Positions 46,108 through 56,900 of a DNA stretch of 64,000 nucleotides are shown one piece after another. Both the position numbers and the translations under genes were made by a program. The number at the start of each line of letters is the position of its first letter. The stretch's first letter is position 1. Below the pieces are notes generated by a model that worked only from the letters and a program-made list of their open reading frames with translations, was not told where the DNA came from and made no database searches. The stretch covers positions 1 through 64,000 of the forward strand of contig CAMRHE010000503.1 of NCBI GenBank assembly GCA_947044405.1. Reading direction: 5' to 3'. Origin of the DNA: Leptodactylus fallax. Taxonomy: Eukaryota > Chordata > Amphibia > Anura > Leptodactylidae.

Positions 46108-46222
46108 AAAACGGAAAAGCCAGGGGGGGGGCCGCGGGAGGGGGGGGGAACCCCCGGGGGGGCAACAAAACCGAAAAAGAGGGACCCACCAGGGGGCCGG
46201 GGGGAGGGGGGGGGGGCCCGGG

Positions 46223-46258
<36 letters not shown>

Positions 46259-46463
46259 GGGGCAGCCAGGAGGAAACCAAGTAAGCACGACCCCCGCAGG
46301 CAGGGGACAGACCCTACCGGCCTTTTGGCTTGAGTTTGGGGACAGTTCGGAGGACCCTCCTGAGGGGGTTTGCGATAGACAGCACCGCACGCAGGGCACC
46401 CGACGCGGCACGGGTTTCGTTGGCACAGCTTTGAGACCCGTAAAAAAAAAAAAAAAAAAAAAG
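46108..46463. other. Junction segment with G/C tract, U2-like 13-mer and poly(A)
   Basis: G- and C-rich runs (46120-46262) are followed by about 180 bp of normal-looking sequence not seen elsewhere in the window. It includes CGGCCTTTTGGCT (46319-46331), identical to U2 nucleotides 10-22, and ends TTGAGACCCGT plus 21 A (46442-46462). The next base begins element B3. The poly(A) suggests the 3' end of yet another, otherwise unseen, element. No ORF of note. Confidence 0.5.
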
Positions 46464-46699
46464 TCTGATCAGTGGCTCTATACTTGTGATTAGTCAGAGT
46501 ACAGGTTCCTCGGGTACCCTTCCCCTCGGCCTGGTGGGATCGTCCGGGTTTATTGCCCGGACTTCACCCACCTGTTGCTATTGGGGGGGAGGCTTAGTCC
46601 CGGGGAAACGAGGCGCGATCCCCCCAGTGAGTCCTCTGGATCACAATTTTGTGAATTTCAGAGGGACATTTACGGTTGCATTTTCTATTTGAGTCAGTC
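46464..46699 (+). promoter_or_regulatory. B3 5' UTR with conserved hairpin
   Basis: The leader shares a block starting at GGTACCCTTCCCCTCGGCC with D and E. Inside it GTCCGGG (46542-46548) and CCCGGAC (46556-46562) form a 7-bp stem with a 7-nt loop. E keeps the stem through a compensating base-pair change, so it is likely a functional RNA structure. The leader ends at GAGTCAGTCATGG. Its first bases imitate U2 nucleotides 39 onward. Confidence 0.7.
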
Positions 46700-48185
46700 A
46701 TGGCTGACTCGGTCCCTGAGTATGCCAAACTCAAGGATTCCCTCAGGATCTACCTGGTGGGAGGAGCTGAGCGCTCCAAAGGTATACGGTACGTGGTGGA
46801 GGAGATTCTGGATAACCGCCTAAAGATCAACTACCGGGAGATTCTTGCCATCCAAGACTATCCGAAACGTGGAGTGTATGATGTCACCTTTCGCTCCAGG
46901 GCCTTGATGGAGGACGCCGCCAGGAGAGCTGAAGCTATTAAAGACCAGCTAATGCAGAAAAACGTGAGAGTGGTAAGGCACAATTTTGAGGAAAGAAAAG
47001 TTATCACGGTAAGACTATACTCTCCATTTATCAAAGATGACGAAGTGATGCGATTCATGTGCCTATTCTTTGATAAAGTCACCTTTGAAGGTCGAATACT
47101 GAATGAATGCAAAGTCTGGACCTGTAAGTGGAAATTCTTGGCGTGTTTAAAAAGAAATGAGAAAGGTGAAGACATACTACCCCCAGCAAAATTCAGGTTT
47201 GGAAGAGCGAATGGAGAGTTATACTACAACGGTATGCCGCACTTCTGCAGGTTCTGTGGCGTCTATGGGCATTATGCTGATGCATGCGACATTAAATGCA
47301 GAAACTGTGGTAGCAGAGAGCATGAAACTAAAGTATGTTCTCACCCTAAAAAATGCACTTTTTGCCAGAAAACAGGTCACCTATATAAAAGCTGCCCCCA
47401 TAGACGCCCAGAAGAAGAAGTGGAAGAAGAAGAAATGGAAGAGGAGCGGCCCGAGGCACCCCCACAACCACCACCGGCGGAGCCAGACTGCCCTGAGAGG
47501 GGAGGAACAGGTAGGTCACTCAGGGAGTACTGATAAGAGCGTTGATACATTACATGCATGGGTACCACTGAGCCGACGGCCCCAAGGGAGAAGCGTGAAT
47601 CTTGGATAGAGGTAAAAAGGAAAAGGGGAAAAAAAGGATCGACCCCTCCTCTTCTGGTATGCAGCGCAAAAGAGAGGAGAGGTTTAGCTCTGGGCGAAGG
47701 ATAGGATCCTCCGGCCTGAGCTCAGAGGAGCCCTCAGATTGTGAGGAGGGTCGCCTAAAGAAAGGGAGAACCGAGAGCGCGAAGGAAGAGGGGGAGGAAG
47801 GGATCCAGATGGACACCTCGGGCGTACCTGAGGGTCCGGTGAGCCCGAAACCTCCGATTCAGCCTACCCAGGTTGAGGAAGAGAATACCAACCCCTCTCC
47901 TGAGTCTGAGCAGATCCCGTGTGCGCCCCCGCCCCCCTGTGGAAGGTTCACCTTCGGACCAGGGGGGGGGAAGATCCAGTTGGCGACCCTCCAGACCTAG
48001 GGTCCTCGGATGAGGACCTAAATGGGCAAGCTCTGGAGTCTCAGGACCGGTCCTTCCCCTTTTCTCCAAACGCAGCGACCTCTAGGGGGGCCGTTGGCGG
48101 CGACAACCTGAGTGACAGTTCCTCCCCAGCCTCTATGTTAACAGTAGACTCCGAGCTCGAAGGCTTGGAGTTAGGGCAGTGTTAA
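46700..48185 (+). pseudogene. B3 ORF1: zinc-knuckle RNA-binding protein, frameshifted
   Basis: ATG at 46700 (GTCATGGCTG); the frame is also open a few codons upstream. The first 278 codons are open: an N-terminal domain (DSVPEYAKLKDSLRIYL, EILAIQDYPKRGVYDVTF, RLYSPFIKDDEV) and three CCHC knuckles at residues 183-196, 200-213 and 219-232. An acidic Glu-rich segment and PEAPPQPPPAEP follow. It then shifts near 47505-47520, again near 47600 and again in the G run at 47964-47971. The last piece contains SSDEDLNGQ and a serine-rich end. Homologous to the C and D ORF1 proteins, not obviously to Keno ORF1 outside the knuckles. Confidence 0.82.
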
Positions 48186-48204
48186 CTCTGCTGGTGGTGG
48201 GGCG

Positions 48205-48206
<2 letters not shown>

Positions 48207-48291
<85 letters not shown>
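48207..48291. repeat. Poly(C) tract between B3 ORF1 and ORF2
   Basis: About 80 consecutive C, preceded by GGTGGTGGGGCGGGGG. In element C the same ORF1-ORF2 interval is 89 bp of ordinary sequence, and in B1/B2 the repeat X occupies this place. The tract probably hides real sequence. The B alignment restarts exactly at its end (AAGTGTTCATCTGG). Confidence 0.6.
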
Positions 48292-48293
<2 letters not shown>

Positions 48294-48382
48294 GTGTTCA
48301 TCTGGAAACCGTTTTTTTACTATAAGAAGATTATTTATGTATTTATCGTTTTATTCTGGTTTGGATTCTTTCTACTTTCCCA

Positions 48383-51300
48383 ATGGCGGAGATCTCAGGA
48401 ATTTCTTTCAACGTGAGGGGTGCCAAATCCAAGACCAGACGGGCCGCTCTGTTCAACTATTTTTCCTGCCTGGCAGCCTCAATTTTTTTCCTGCAGGAGT
48501 GCGGTATAGATCACATGCGTTCTTATCGTAAATATGAAAAGGATTGGAAGCTCGGGCCCTCCGTGTGGTCAGGGTCCAACGAATCCAGAGCTTCCGGCGT
48601 GGCAATCCTTTTTAAAGGCAACGTTTTAATCGATTTTATTCAAGAGATACTTCCAGGACGTATTTTATTGGTTAAAGTTATTATCGATGGTTTTAAGTGG
48701 CAACTTTTAAACATCTATGCATCACCCGATAAGCAAGAGAGAGCTAAAATGCTGGAGACTATCCCCCTATTTATTAACACAACGGATCCATTGATAATGG
48801 CGGGTGATTTTAACTGTGTTTTAAGAGGAGAACGCCGGCTCACGAATAGTTCCTCTAGGAACTATGACAAAACCTCCGGCATGTTAAAAAACCTTACCCT
48901 GGACTGTAGACTTAGAGACGTTTACAAAGATTGCAACAGAGGTTTGCCGGAGGGAGCCGGCGTTACCTGGAGTAATGCCTCGTGCAGCTCCAGGATTGAC
49001 TATATTTTTACCTCACAGAATGTGTTGCCTTTATCTTGTAGCGTTTTAACCAATATTTTATCTGACCATAGAGTTTTAAGTTTTAAGGTAAAAGCTAACG
49101 AAAATTCTTTTAAAGGTCAGAGGTCCTGGAAGTTAAATGTCTCACTTTTAGATGATCCACAGGTTTGTAAAGATTTTATTGAATTTTATCAGAGATGCAG
49201 GCGGGCCAGAGACCCTAGTGTCCCCATTTGTAAGTGGTGGGGCAAAATAAAGCACCGCATCAGACGTTTTTTTACAAAAAGGGGGATACAAAAGAAGAAG
49301 GAGGAGTTGGCTTTTTATGAGGATCTCAATGCCCGCCTGCAAACCCTGTATAAACTGGAAAAAGCTGGTTTAGAAGTGCAAAATGATATTTTAAACTTAA
49401 AAGAGGAAATCTCCAAGTGTCTAGAGCATAAAGGTAAGGAAATTATTTTCCGTACTAAAGTACGTCATATTGAGGAAAATGAGAAATGCTCTAGATACTT
49501 TTTTTAAAAAATAAGTGAAAACAAAACTATGATTGAGAGTATAGAAGGAGATACCAATATACAGGGTATTTTAACAAAAGCCCACGCCTTTTATTCAGAC
49601 CTTTTTAGCACTAAGCCTGTGGATCATAGTTTTTTAGTTGACTCGCTGAAGGAGGTTAAGACCGTTTTATCCCCTGCTTCTAAAGTTTTTTTATTGCAGA
49701 TGCCTGAGGAGCAGGAGGTTTTACAATCTTTAAGAAGTTTTAAAGCAGGTAAGGTACCTGGCCCCGACGGGTTACCCTATGAATTTTATACAAAATTCTA
49801 TGAAATACTGAAAGATGATCTTATTAATCTTATTAAGGATGTTTTTACTTCTAAGAAGCTCCCCAAATCCTGGAGGAAGGGTGAGGTCTCCCTTCTATTT
49901 AAAAAAGGTGACAAGTCGGATTTGAAGAATTGGAGACCAATCACCCTCCTCAATGTGGATTATAAAGTAATGGCAAAGCTCTGTGCAAATCGCCTAAAGA
50001 CCGTCATCCCGCAGATAATCCATTCGAACCAGGTCTGCGGGGTGCCAGGTAGGAGCGTGTGGGACACCCTCAACCTAATAAAGGACGTAATAGAGGAGGC
50101 AAAAAGCAGGAAAAGTAAGTTGGCCATCTTGTCACTTGACTTTGAAAAAGCTTTTGATAGGGTGTCCCACTTTTATCTTTTTAAGGTTTTAGATCGCATG
50201 GGGGTACCCGAGGGGTTTTTACTGTCTTTAAAGGCCTTTTATAAGGATTGTAGAAGTAAAATTTTAATTAATGGTTTTAAGACGCAGGAGGTATTTTTAA
50301 AATCAGGTGTGAAGCAGGGGTGTCCCTTGTCCCCACTGCTTTTTATATGTGCACTGGAACCCTTATTATGTGCAATAAGAAATGATAAGAAGATACGTGG
50401 CGTGCCCCTGCCCGGAGGTGGAGGGGTGGAAGCCAAAGCAGTGGGGTACATGGATGACGTCACAGTTTTTTGTCAGGACACCCCTGCAATACAGAGAACG
50501 TTTAAACAGATTGATTTTTACTGTTGTGCCTCAGGTTTTAAGATAAATTATAATAAAAGTAGTCTTTTAAACGTCGGAGGCATGACCCTTACTGATATTC
50601 CAATCCCTGTGTCTGAGTCTGTTAAAATTTTAGGCATCTCCTTCAGCGAGTCTAATAATGGGGTGTCTAGTTGGGACTTGGTGGCTGAAAAGATAAACAA
50701 GAAATTATGCATGTGGAGCCTAAGGAAACTAAGCATGGAGGGAAAGGTTCTGATTTTAAAAATGGTAATTCTCCCGATTTTATTATACTTGAGTCTGGTG
50801 TTCCCTCCCCCCACGGTTTTACTCAGAAAAATTACCAAATCTTGTTTTACGTTTTTTTGGAATTCCAAAGCAGAAAAAATTAAAAGAGAACTGGTGGTGA
50901 GATCTAAGAAAAAAGGTGGTAAGGATTTCCCCGATTTTAACAGGTTCCTTTTAATTAAGTATTTTTGTTACTGTTTTAACGGGCTTTTTAAAGATCACTA
51001 TTGGTCATATCTTTTAAGATACAACACGGGTGTTTTTATGAGGAAAATGGGCTGGTTTAAGACTGTTTTAACTTCACCGTATTCTTTTAACCTCCCATCA
51101 CACTATAGTATCTTGGAGAAAATAGTGAGTCTTTTTAACCTAAAAAATAGAACCGTTGAAGAACTAAAATACAGCAAGAGGATTATTACTATTCTAAGAG
51201 GGGAAGAAAATACGATACAAATCGAGAATTTTAATGTAGAAACTAGCGCTAAGATATGGAATTTAACTAGTTGTTTCCCTCTTTTTAATCAGCAGTTGGA

Positions 51301-51766
51301 CCTGGCCTGGAGTTGCGTGCACCAGTGTCTTCCGTGCCGGGCCTTCCAATACAGAAGAGGATACGCCAGGTCCGCCGTCTGCCCGAGGGAGGGCTGCCAG
51401 GCAGAGGAAACCGTGCTCCATATTTTTTGGGAGTGTACTTTTGCAAAAGACTTATGGACTAAAATACTCCCTTTGTTGGCTAAGATGGCGGGCCTGAGAG
51501 ACCTGACATACAACATGACCCTATATGGACTCTTTAGTTGCCCGACGTCGTTCCAGAAGGCCGTGGCATGGAAGACGATGAACTGCGTGAAAGCCGCGCT
51601 CTGGACGGCCAGGAACATCTTGCTTTTTAAGAAAGATGTTTTATCCACTGTTGATGTTCTTAGACTGTGTTTTAGCGATATGTACTTTTATTATCTTTTA
51701 GATGTTAAAGCTAAAGCCCCTTTACTAAGGAAATGGTTTTTAAGAGAATGGAATTCTAATATATAG
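48383..51766 (+). pseudogene. B3 ORF2: near-intact endonuclease-reverse transcriptase with one in-frame stop
   Basis: 1,128 codons from the ATG to the final TAG, interrupted only by a TAA at 49505-49507 within TACTTTTTTTAAAAAATAAG; both halves are in the same frame. Endonuclease motifs: FNVRG, FLQECG (Glu39), AGDFNC (about 140-145), SRIDYIF, LSDHR. RT motifs: FEKAFDRVSH, SGVKQGCPLSPLLF, YMDD (689-692). A C-terminal knuckle starts at Cys1000. The stop lies between the endonuclease and RT domains, at the homologue of FFKKV in C, where C has AAG instead. B1 has the identical stop, so it may be inherited, or it may reflect a T7A6 miscount of T6A7. Confidence 0.88.
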
Positions 51767-51902
51767 CCACCAAGTACCCTTTTTAGGATGTCTATTTTTA
51801 TTCGTGTTTGTGGATTTATGTTAAAGTTGAAATTTTATGTATTATGAGTTGTTTCAATAAAAATGCCGTCCTGTGTGACGGTTTTCAACTTAAAAAAAAA
51901 AA
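51767..51902 (+). terminator. B3 3' UTR, poly(A) signal and terminal hairpin
   Basis: AATAAA at 51857-51862 precedes a small hairpin: CCGTC (51866-51870), loop CTGTGT, GACGG (51877-51881). TTTTCAACTT and 11 A follow. D has a hairpin of different sequence in the same position, so the structure rather than the sequence seems conserved. A terminal stem of this kind could be recognised by the reverse transcriptase when priming. Confidence 0.6.
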
Positions 51903-52361
51903 TCTGTTCTTATCAGTTCAATATCTGGTACGAGGGGAACTGGAATAGGAACCGTTCGGATAGCAATATCCGGTAAAACTTCTGGGACGCCAGAAAGCGG
52001 ATCCGCTCGGACGCCCATATCCGAAATTTCCAGGATAAACCGAGTGCCATTTATTGGACGGGGGAGCAGTGCTGCACTTGATCTGCCATTAGACTGAGAG
52101 GGCGAGCCCTCTAGCGCCTTCGAGACCTTCGCCATCAAAGACCGACGCCAGCAAGGGAGAAGCAGCTGACAACCCACCGTGAGCACATCCCAGGAAGCTC
52201 AGGGAGAGAGAACGACTTGGACTTCGGGAGGCGGAGCTTCGGGAGATATTCAGATTAGGGGGCGGAGCCTAGCTGAAACTCCAGGAGAAGAAGACTTCAG
52301 GAGCGCCGAGGGACAGTTCTCTGCCCAGAGTCTTCGTGGGACAGCCCGGTGTCAGGAGGTA

Positions 52362-53916
52362 ATGGCCACAGAAGGAGCCATCCCCAAGAAGGCGGGGAGA
52401 CCAGCTGGGGGCAAGGCCAAGGTAAGCCAGGCTCCGGCGGCCATCTCGGACGTCTCTCCGTCCACTTCCGCCAGCCAGACGGGAAACCTGCTGCCCACTC
52501 AGGGTCCTCCAACCTTGGAGCCCTGGATGAGGCAAACGGTGACTCTGAGGCTGAAAGAGGTGGACGGAAAGCGTCCAAACATGACAGAGAAAGTTTTCTG
52601 TCAAAAGATGGTCCTGGAGCAGGGCTTCTCCAAAGCCGAGACCCTGGCAGTCCACGCCTTTCTCACGGGGATATTCTTCGTGACTTTTGCCTCCGTGGAC
52701 ATATGCAGGAGGTATTGGGATGCGGTGAAGTCAGCGCTGCCGGGATCCCCTTTCAGGATGTTCGTGGGCAGCTGCCCAGTGCAACAGAATGAGAGGCGGA
52801 TCACGGTGGCGATGAGGAATCCGCACACCCCAGGCAGCGACGTAGCCACGTTCCTGAGCAGGTACTGTACTGTGATCAAGGAGCCGTCCAAGATCCTGAA
52901 CAGTCTCGGCTTCTGGAACAGCAAGTGGTCAGCCGTAGTCCGCCTCCACTGGGACCCCCACAATTCCAACGGCCTCGTGCATCTGCCGCCGGTGTTCTCG
53001 CTCGGGAACTCCTACGGGCTCATCTTTTACCCCGATATGCCGCGCTGCTGTCGCAAGCGTGGTAAGGAGGGGCACGAAGGAAGGGCCTGCAAGGAGAACG
53101 CTTGCAGGAACTGCCGTGTGGTGGGGCACGAGACGAAGGATTGCCCCACACGGAAGACCTGTAATCTGTGTGGGGAGGCGGACCACGCCTACAAGGGGTG
53201 CCCGAAGAGATCCTGGGCGAAGGTGGCGGCGGATTTCGCGGCCGGCGCGCCCGCCGCGCCGGCCAAGAAGAAGCCAGCGACCAAGCCCAAAGACACGCAG
53301 AAGCCCCGGAATCCCCAGAAACCGGAGCAGAGCAAGGGTAAGCAGCAGCAGCAGAAGCAGAAGCCGCAGCCGCCGCAGCAGCCCAAGAAAGGTCCTGAGC
53401 AGGGTAAGCGGATGACTCCCCCCCCCCCTCCCTGTGTTCCCCCCACTGAGGTTATCCCTCTCCTTCCCCCCATCACCTCAGTGGCCACCCCTGCCCCCCC
53501 TCACCCTCCCCCCCCGGTTTCCCTCCCCCCAGCAGCACTAACACCTCCCCCTCCAGCTGCTGTGGGCCCCTCCTTGGAGGAATTCCCCCCCCCTCCCTTC
53601 TCCCGCTTGTCTTGTTACAGAGCAAAGAAAGAGAAAGAAGAGCGAAGGCCCCGACGAAGACGACGAGGTCTCCAAAAAGATAGCAGTGGAGCCCGCCGAG
53701 GACGCCATCCCGGTGGACTTAGAACTCGAGCAGTATGTGGATACCCTGTTGGCCGAACCCCCAGCGTCAATCATCAACGAGATCCTCGGCGGTGAGGCGG
53801 TGGAGATGGTGGAGGCTTTCGATACCCACGCCCTGCAGGCGATTGACGACTCCTTGGAGCAACTCTTGCCTGCGGACAAGAAGGAGGAGGAACCCCCCGA
53901 CGGGAGCGGTAACTAG
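52362..53916 (+). pseudogene. K6 ORF1: zinc-knuckle protein with Cys loss and frameshift
   Basis: ATG at 52362. In the first knuckle the second cysteine is replaced by arginine (CGT at 53058-53060; CRKRGKEGHEGRAC), which should prevent zinc binding there. The second and third knuckles are intact. The Gln-rich linker is shorter (KGKQQQQKQKPQ). The frame holds through the proline tract but is lost at the C run near 53586-53594, giving an Arg-rich aberrant tail to 53795. The proper C-terminal domain is in another frame to 53916 and ends PPDGSGN. Confidence 0.82.
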
Positions 53917-53959
53917 AAAACCTGTCTTGAAGGTTTAATCTTTTCTTTTTTCTCTCACT

Positions 53960-56900
53960 ATGGCTGGGATCTCTATCTTTACCATAAATTTGCGGAGCAT
54001 CAAGGAGAGGAGTAGACGTCAGACAGCTTTGTCGTTCGTGGAGAACATCGCTAAGGCGAATGTCGTGATGATGCAGGAGTGCGGCCTCCCCTCTCTTCGG
54101 TCCTACGGACACCTCTGCAGGGAGTGGAGCCACGGTCCGTCTTACTGGTCGGGTGGTGGCGACTGCAAGTCCGCAGGTATTGCCGTTCTCATCAGGGGGA
54201 ACACCTTCACGCTTGAAACCTACCGGGAGCTCGTCTGTGGCCGGCTAATGGTCATAGACGGTTCTTGGGCGGGGGAGCCTATTAGGCTCATCAACGTGTA
54301 CGCTTCCCCCATGAAGAACGAGCGCCTGGAGCTTTTCCAGATCCTGCGCACTCAGCTCGCTACCACCAGGGCGGTCATTCTGGCCGGGGACTTCAACTGC
54401 CCTGTGGAGGGTGACGGAAGGAGTTCTTCTGCGTCAGCGAAGCTCGATGTAACATCTAAACTGCTGATCGAGATGGTGACCGAGGCCTCTCTCAGGGACG
54501 CGGTGGGTTCTATGGGGCCGGCATCAGCCAACTACACCTGGTGTCGGTCCGATGGCTCACTGCGTTCCAGGATTGACTTCGTGTTCACCTCTCGGTCAGT
54601 AGCACAGGTAAGCCACTCTATGATCCCTTGCTTCTTCTCTGACCACAGGGGTATTCTCTTTGAGGGCGCCGTGGGCAACGGTTTTCCACCCGGCCCCGGC
54701 TCCTGGAAGCTGAATTGCTCCTTGCTGGAAAATGAGGAGTTGTTGGAGGAGATTAGAGATGTTTACGTGTGCCTTCGTAACGACAAATTTTCCTTTAGCA
54801 GGTTGTCGGATTGGTGGGAATATGTTAAAGTCAATATCCGTTGTTTCTTCCAGGCGAGAGGCCGCCAGCAGGCGGCCCGGCGCAAGGGGGACCTGAGGGA
54901 GATGCAGCGCGAGCTGCGTTCCCTTCAGGACCTCGAGCGCTGTGGCTGGGACGTCAGGGATATGCTGGAGGACGCCAAGAAGGGTCTCAAGAGGCACTTT
55001 GAGGAGGAATCGCGGCAGATCATCTTCCGTTCCAAGGTGGAGCATCTGGAGAAGGGTGAGAAATGTAACTCTTTCTTTTTCAGAAAGGTCCACTCAGGCC
55101 ACACGCCCGTCACAGAGATGAGGGATGGAGACGGCAACACGAGAAGGGGGAAGAAGGAAGTGATGGGCGTCGTCCGCGACTACTACCGCGACCTCTACTC
55201 CCCGAAACCCACCGACGAAGATGCAGCGGAAGAGTTCCTGTCAGGTATCACTAACCCTCTTGATCCTGCAGGCGCTGAGGCTCTGAACGCCCCTCTGACG
55301 GTGGCCGAAGTCCTCGCTGCCGCTAAATCCTTTAAGGTCGGAAGGACTCCGGGTAGCGACGGTCTCCCCGCCGAGCTATACGTAGCTCTGGGGGACCTGA
55401 TCTGCTCGGATCTGAAAGATCTCTACGAGGAGATGGTGGTGGCGGGGACGATGCCGCCGTCGTTGCGGGAAGGCTTGATCACAATCTTGTACAAGCAGAA
55501 GGGGGAAAGATGCGACCTGAAGAATTGGCGTCCCATCTCGCTCCTCAACGTGGACTACAAGATCCTGGCCAAGGTGATGTCAACGAGGTTGAGGGCAGTC
55601 ATCGGCAGCGTCATCCACCCGGACCAAACCTGCGCCATTCCTGGTCGGAGGATCGCGGACAGCTTAGCCCTGGTGAGAGACACATTGCACTACATCGGAG
55701 ACCGCCGTGCACACGCGGCCCTGGTCAGTCTGGATCAGGAGAAGGCCTTCGATCGTGTCTCTCACGATTTCATGGCGAAAGCCCTCCGCCAACTTGGTGT
55801 GGGTGAGTGGTTCTGTCGTATGGTTAACCTCATGTATCTCGACATCCACAGCTCGGTGATGGTGAACGGCTGGAAGACTGACCCCTTTCCGGTTCGCTCC
55901 GGGGTCAGACAAGGCTGCCCGCTCTCTCCCCTCCTTTTTGTTTGTGTTATAGAACTGTTCGCAGAATCTATCCGGCAGAATCGAGGGATCAGAGGGATCA
56001 TCGCACCGGGCTCAGGAAACCTGGAAGTCAAGTGTTCGCTCTACATGGACGATGTGACCGTCTTCTGCGCTGACCAGTCGTCGGTGTCAACGCTCGTCCA
56101 GACCTGCGAACGCTTCGGCCGAGCCTCCGGGGCTAAGGTGAACTGTGGAAAGTCAGAGGCCATGCTCTTCGGAGAGTGGCACCTGGCCTCCCCTGCTTTC
56201 TTTCCTTTCACAGTGCAACCGGACTTCATCAAGATCTTGGGAGTCTGGTTCGGAAAGGAAGGCGCCGCCCTGAAGTCTTGGGACGAAAGACTCAAGAAAA
56301 TCAACCAGCGAATCGGGCTTTGGAGCCTACGTCAGCTCACCATCGAGGGAAAGGCGCTCGTCCTGAGGAATGAGATCCTGCCTGTGCTCCAGTACGCCGC
56401 ACAGGCCTGGCCCCCACTGGCGACGGTGGCGCGGGCCATCACCAGGACCGTCTTCCACTTCGTGTGGGGCTCCAAAATGGACCGGGTGAAGCGGAGCATC
56501 ATGTACAAGGACCGGCTCAAGGGAGGTAAGAATGTCCCCGATATTCCAACCCTTCTAAGATCGGCTTTTGTTTGTGATTGTGTTCGCAGAACCCTGAGTA
56601 CAGTCAGCGGATCCGCGGGGAAGGCCATGTCTCGTTTGTTCCTGCTCCCCCTCTGGCGAGGGCTCGGCTGGGAGAAATGGGACAGCTCCGTCCCTTACAA
56701 CTGGACCGTCCCGTGGTTCTACAAGGACGTGCCCAAGTTCGTGAGGGAGTTCCAGCTGGAGGGTCTTAAACCGGATCTGTGGAAGCCAAAGACCATCCAC
56801 AAGCTCATCCGAGCTAGGGATGGCATGGAGGAGGTTCCAGGACTCACAGCGGACGCCACGAAGGTCGTTTGGGAGAACGTCTCTTCACGTCTGCTGACCA

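Larger units (their letters stand above)
46464..51902 (+). mobile_element. B3: full-length AT-rich Tx1-type retrotransposon
   Basis: The best copy of the B family: 5' end TCTGATCAGTGGC, 5' UTR, ORF1 (46700), ORF2 (48383-51766) and a 3' UTR with hairpin and 11-A tail. The tail is followed exactly by TCTGTTCTTATCAG, the U2-like start of K6. So B3 lies where U2 nucleotide 38 meets 39. It serves as reference for interpreting B1, B2 and their distorted ends. Confidence 0.9.
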
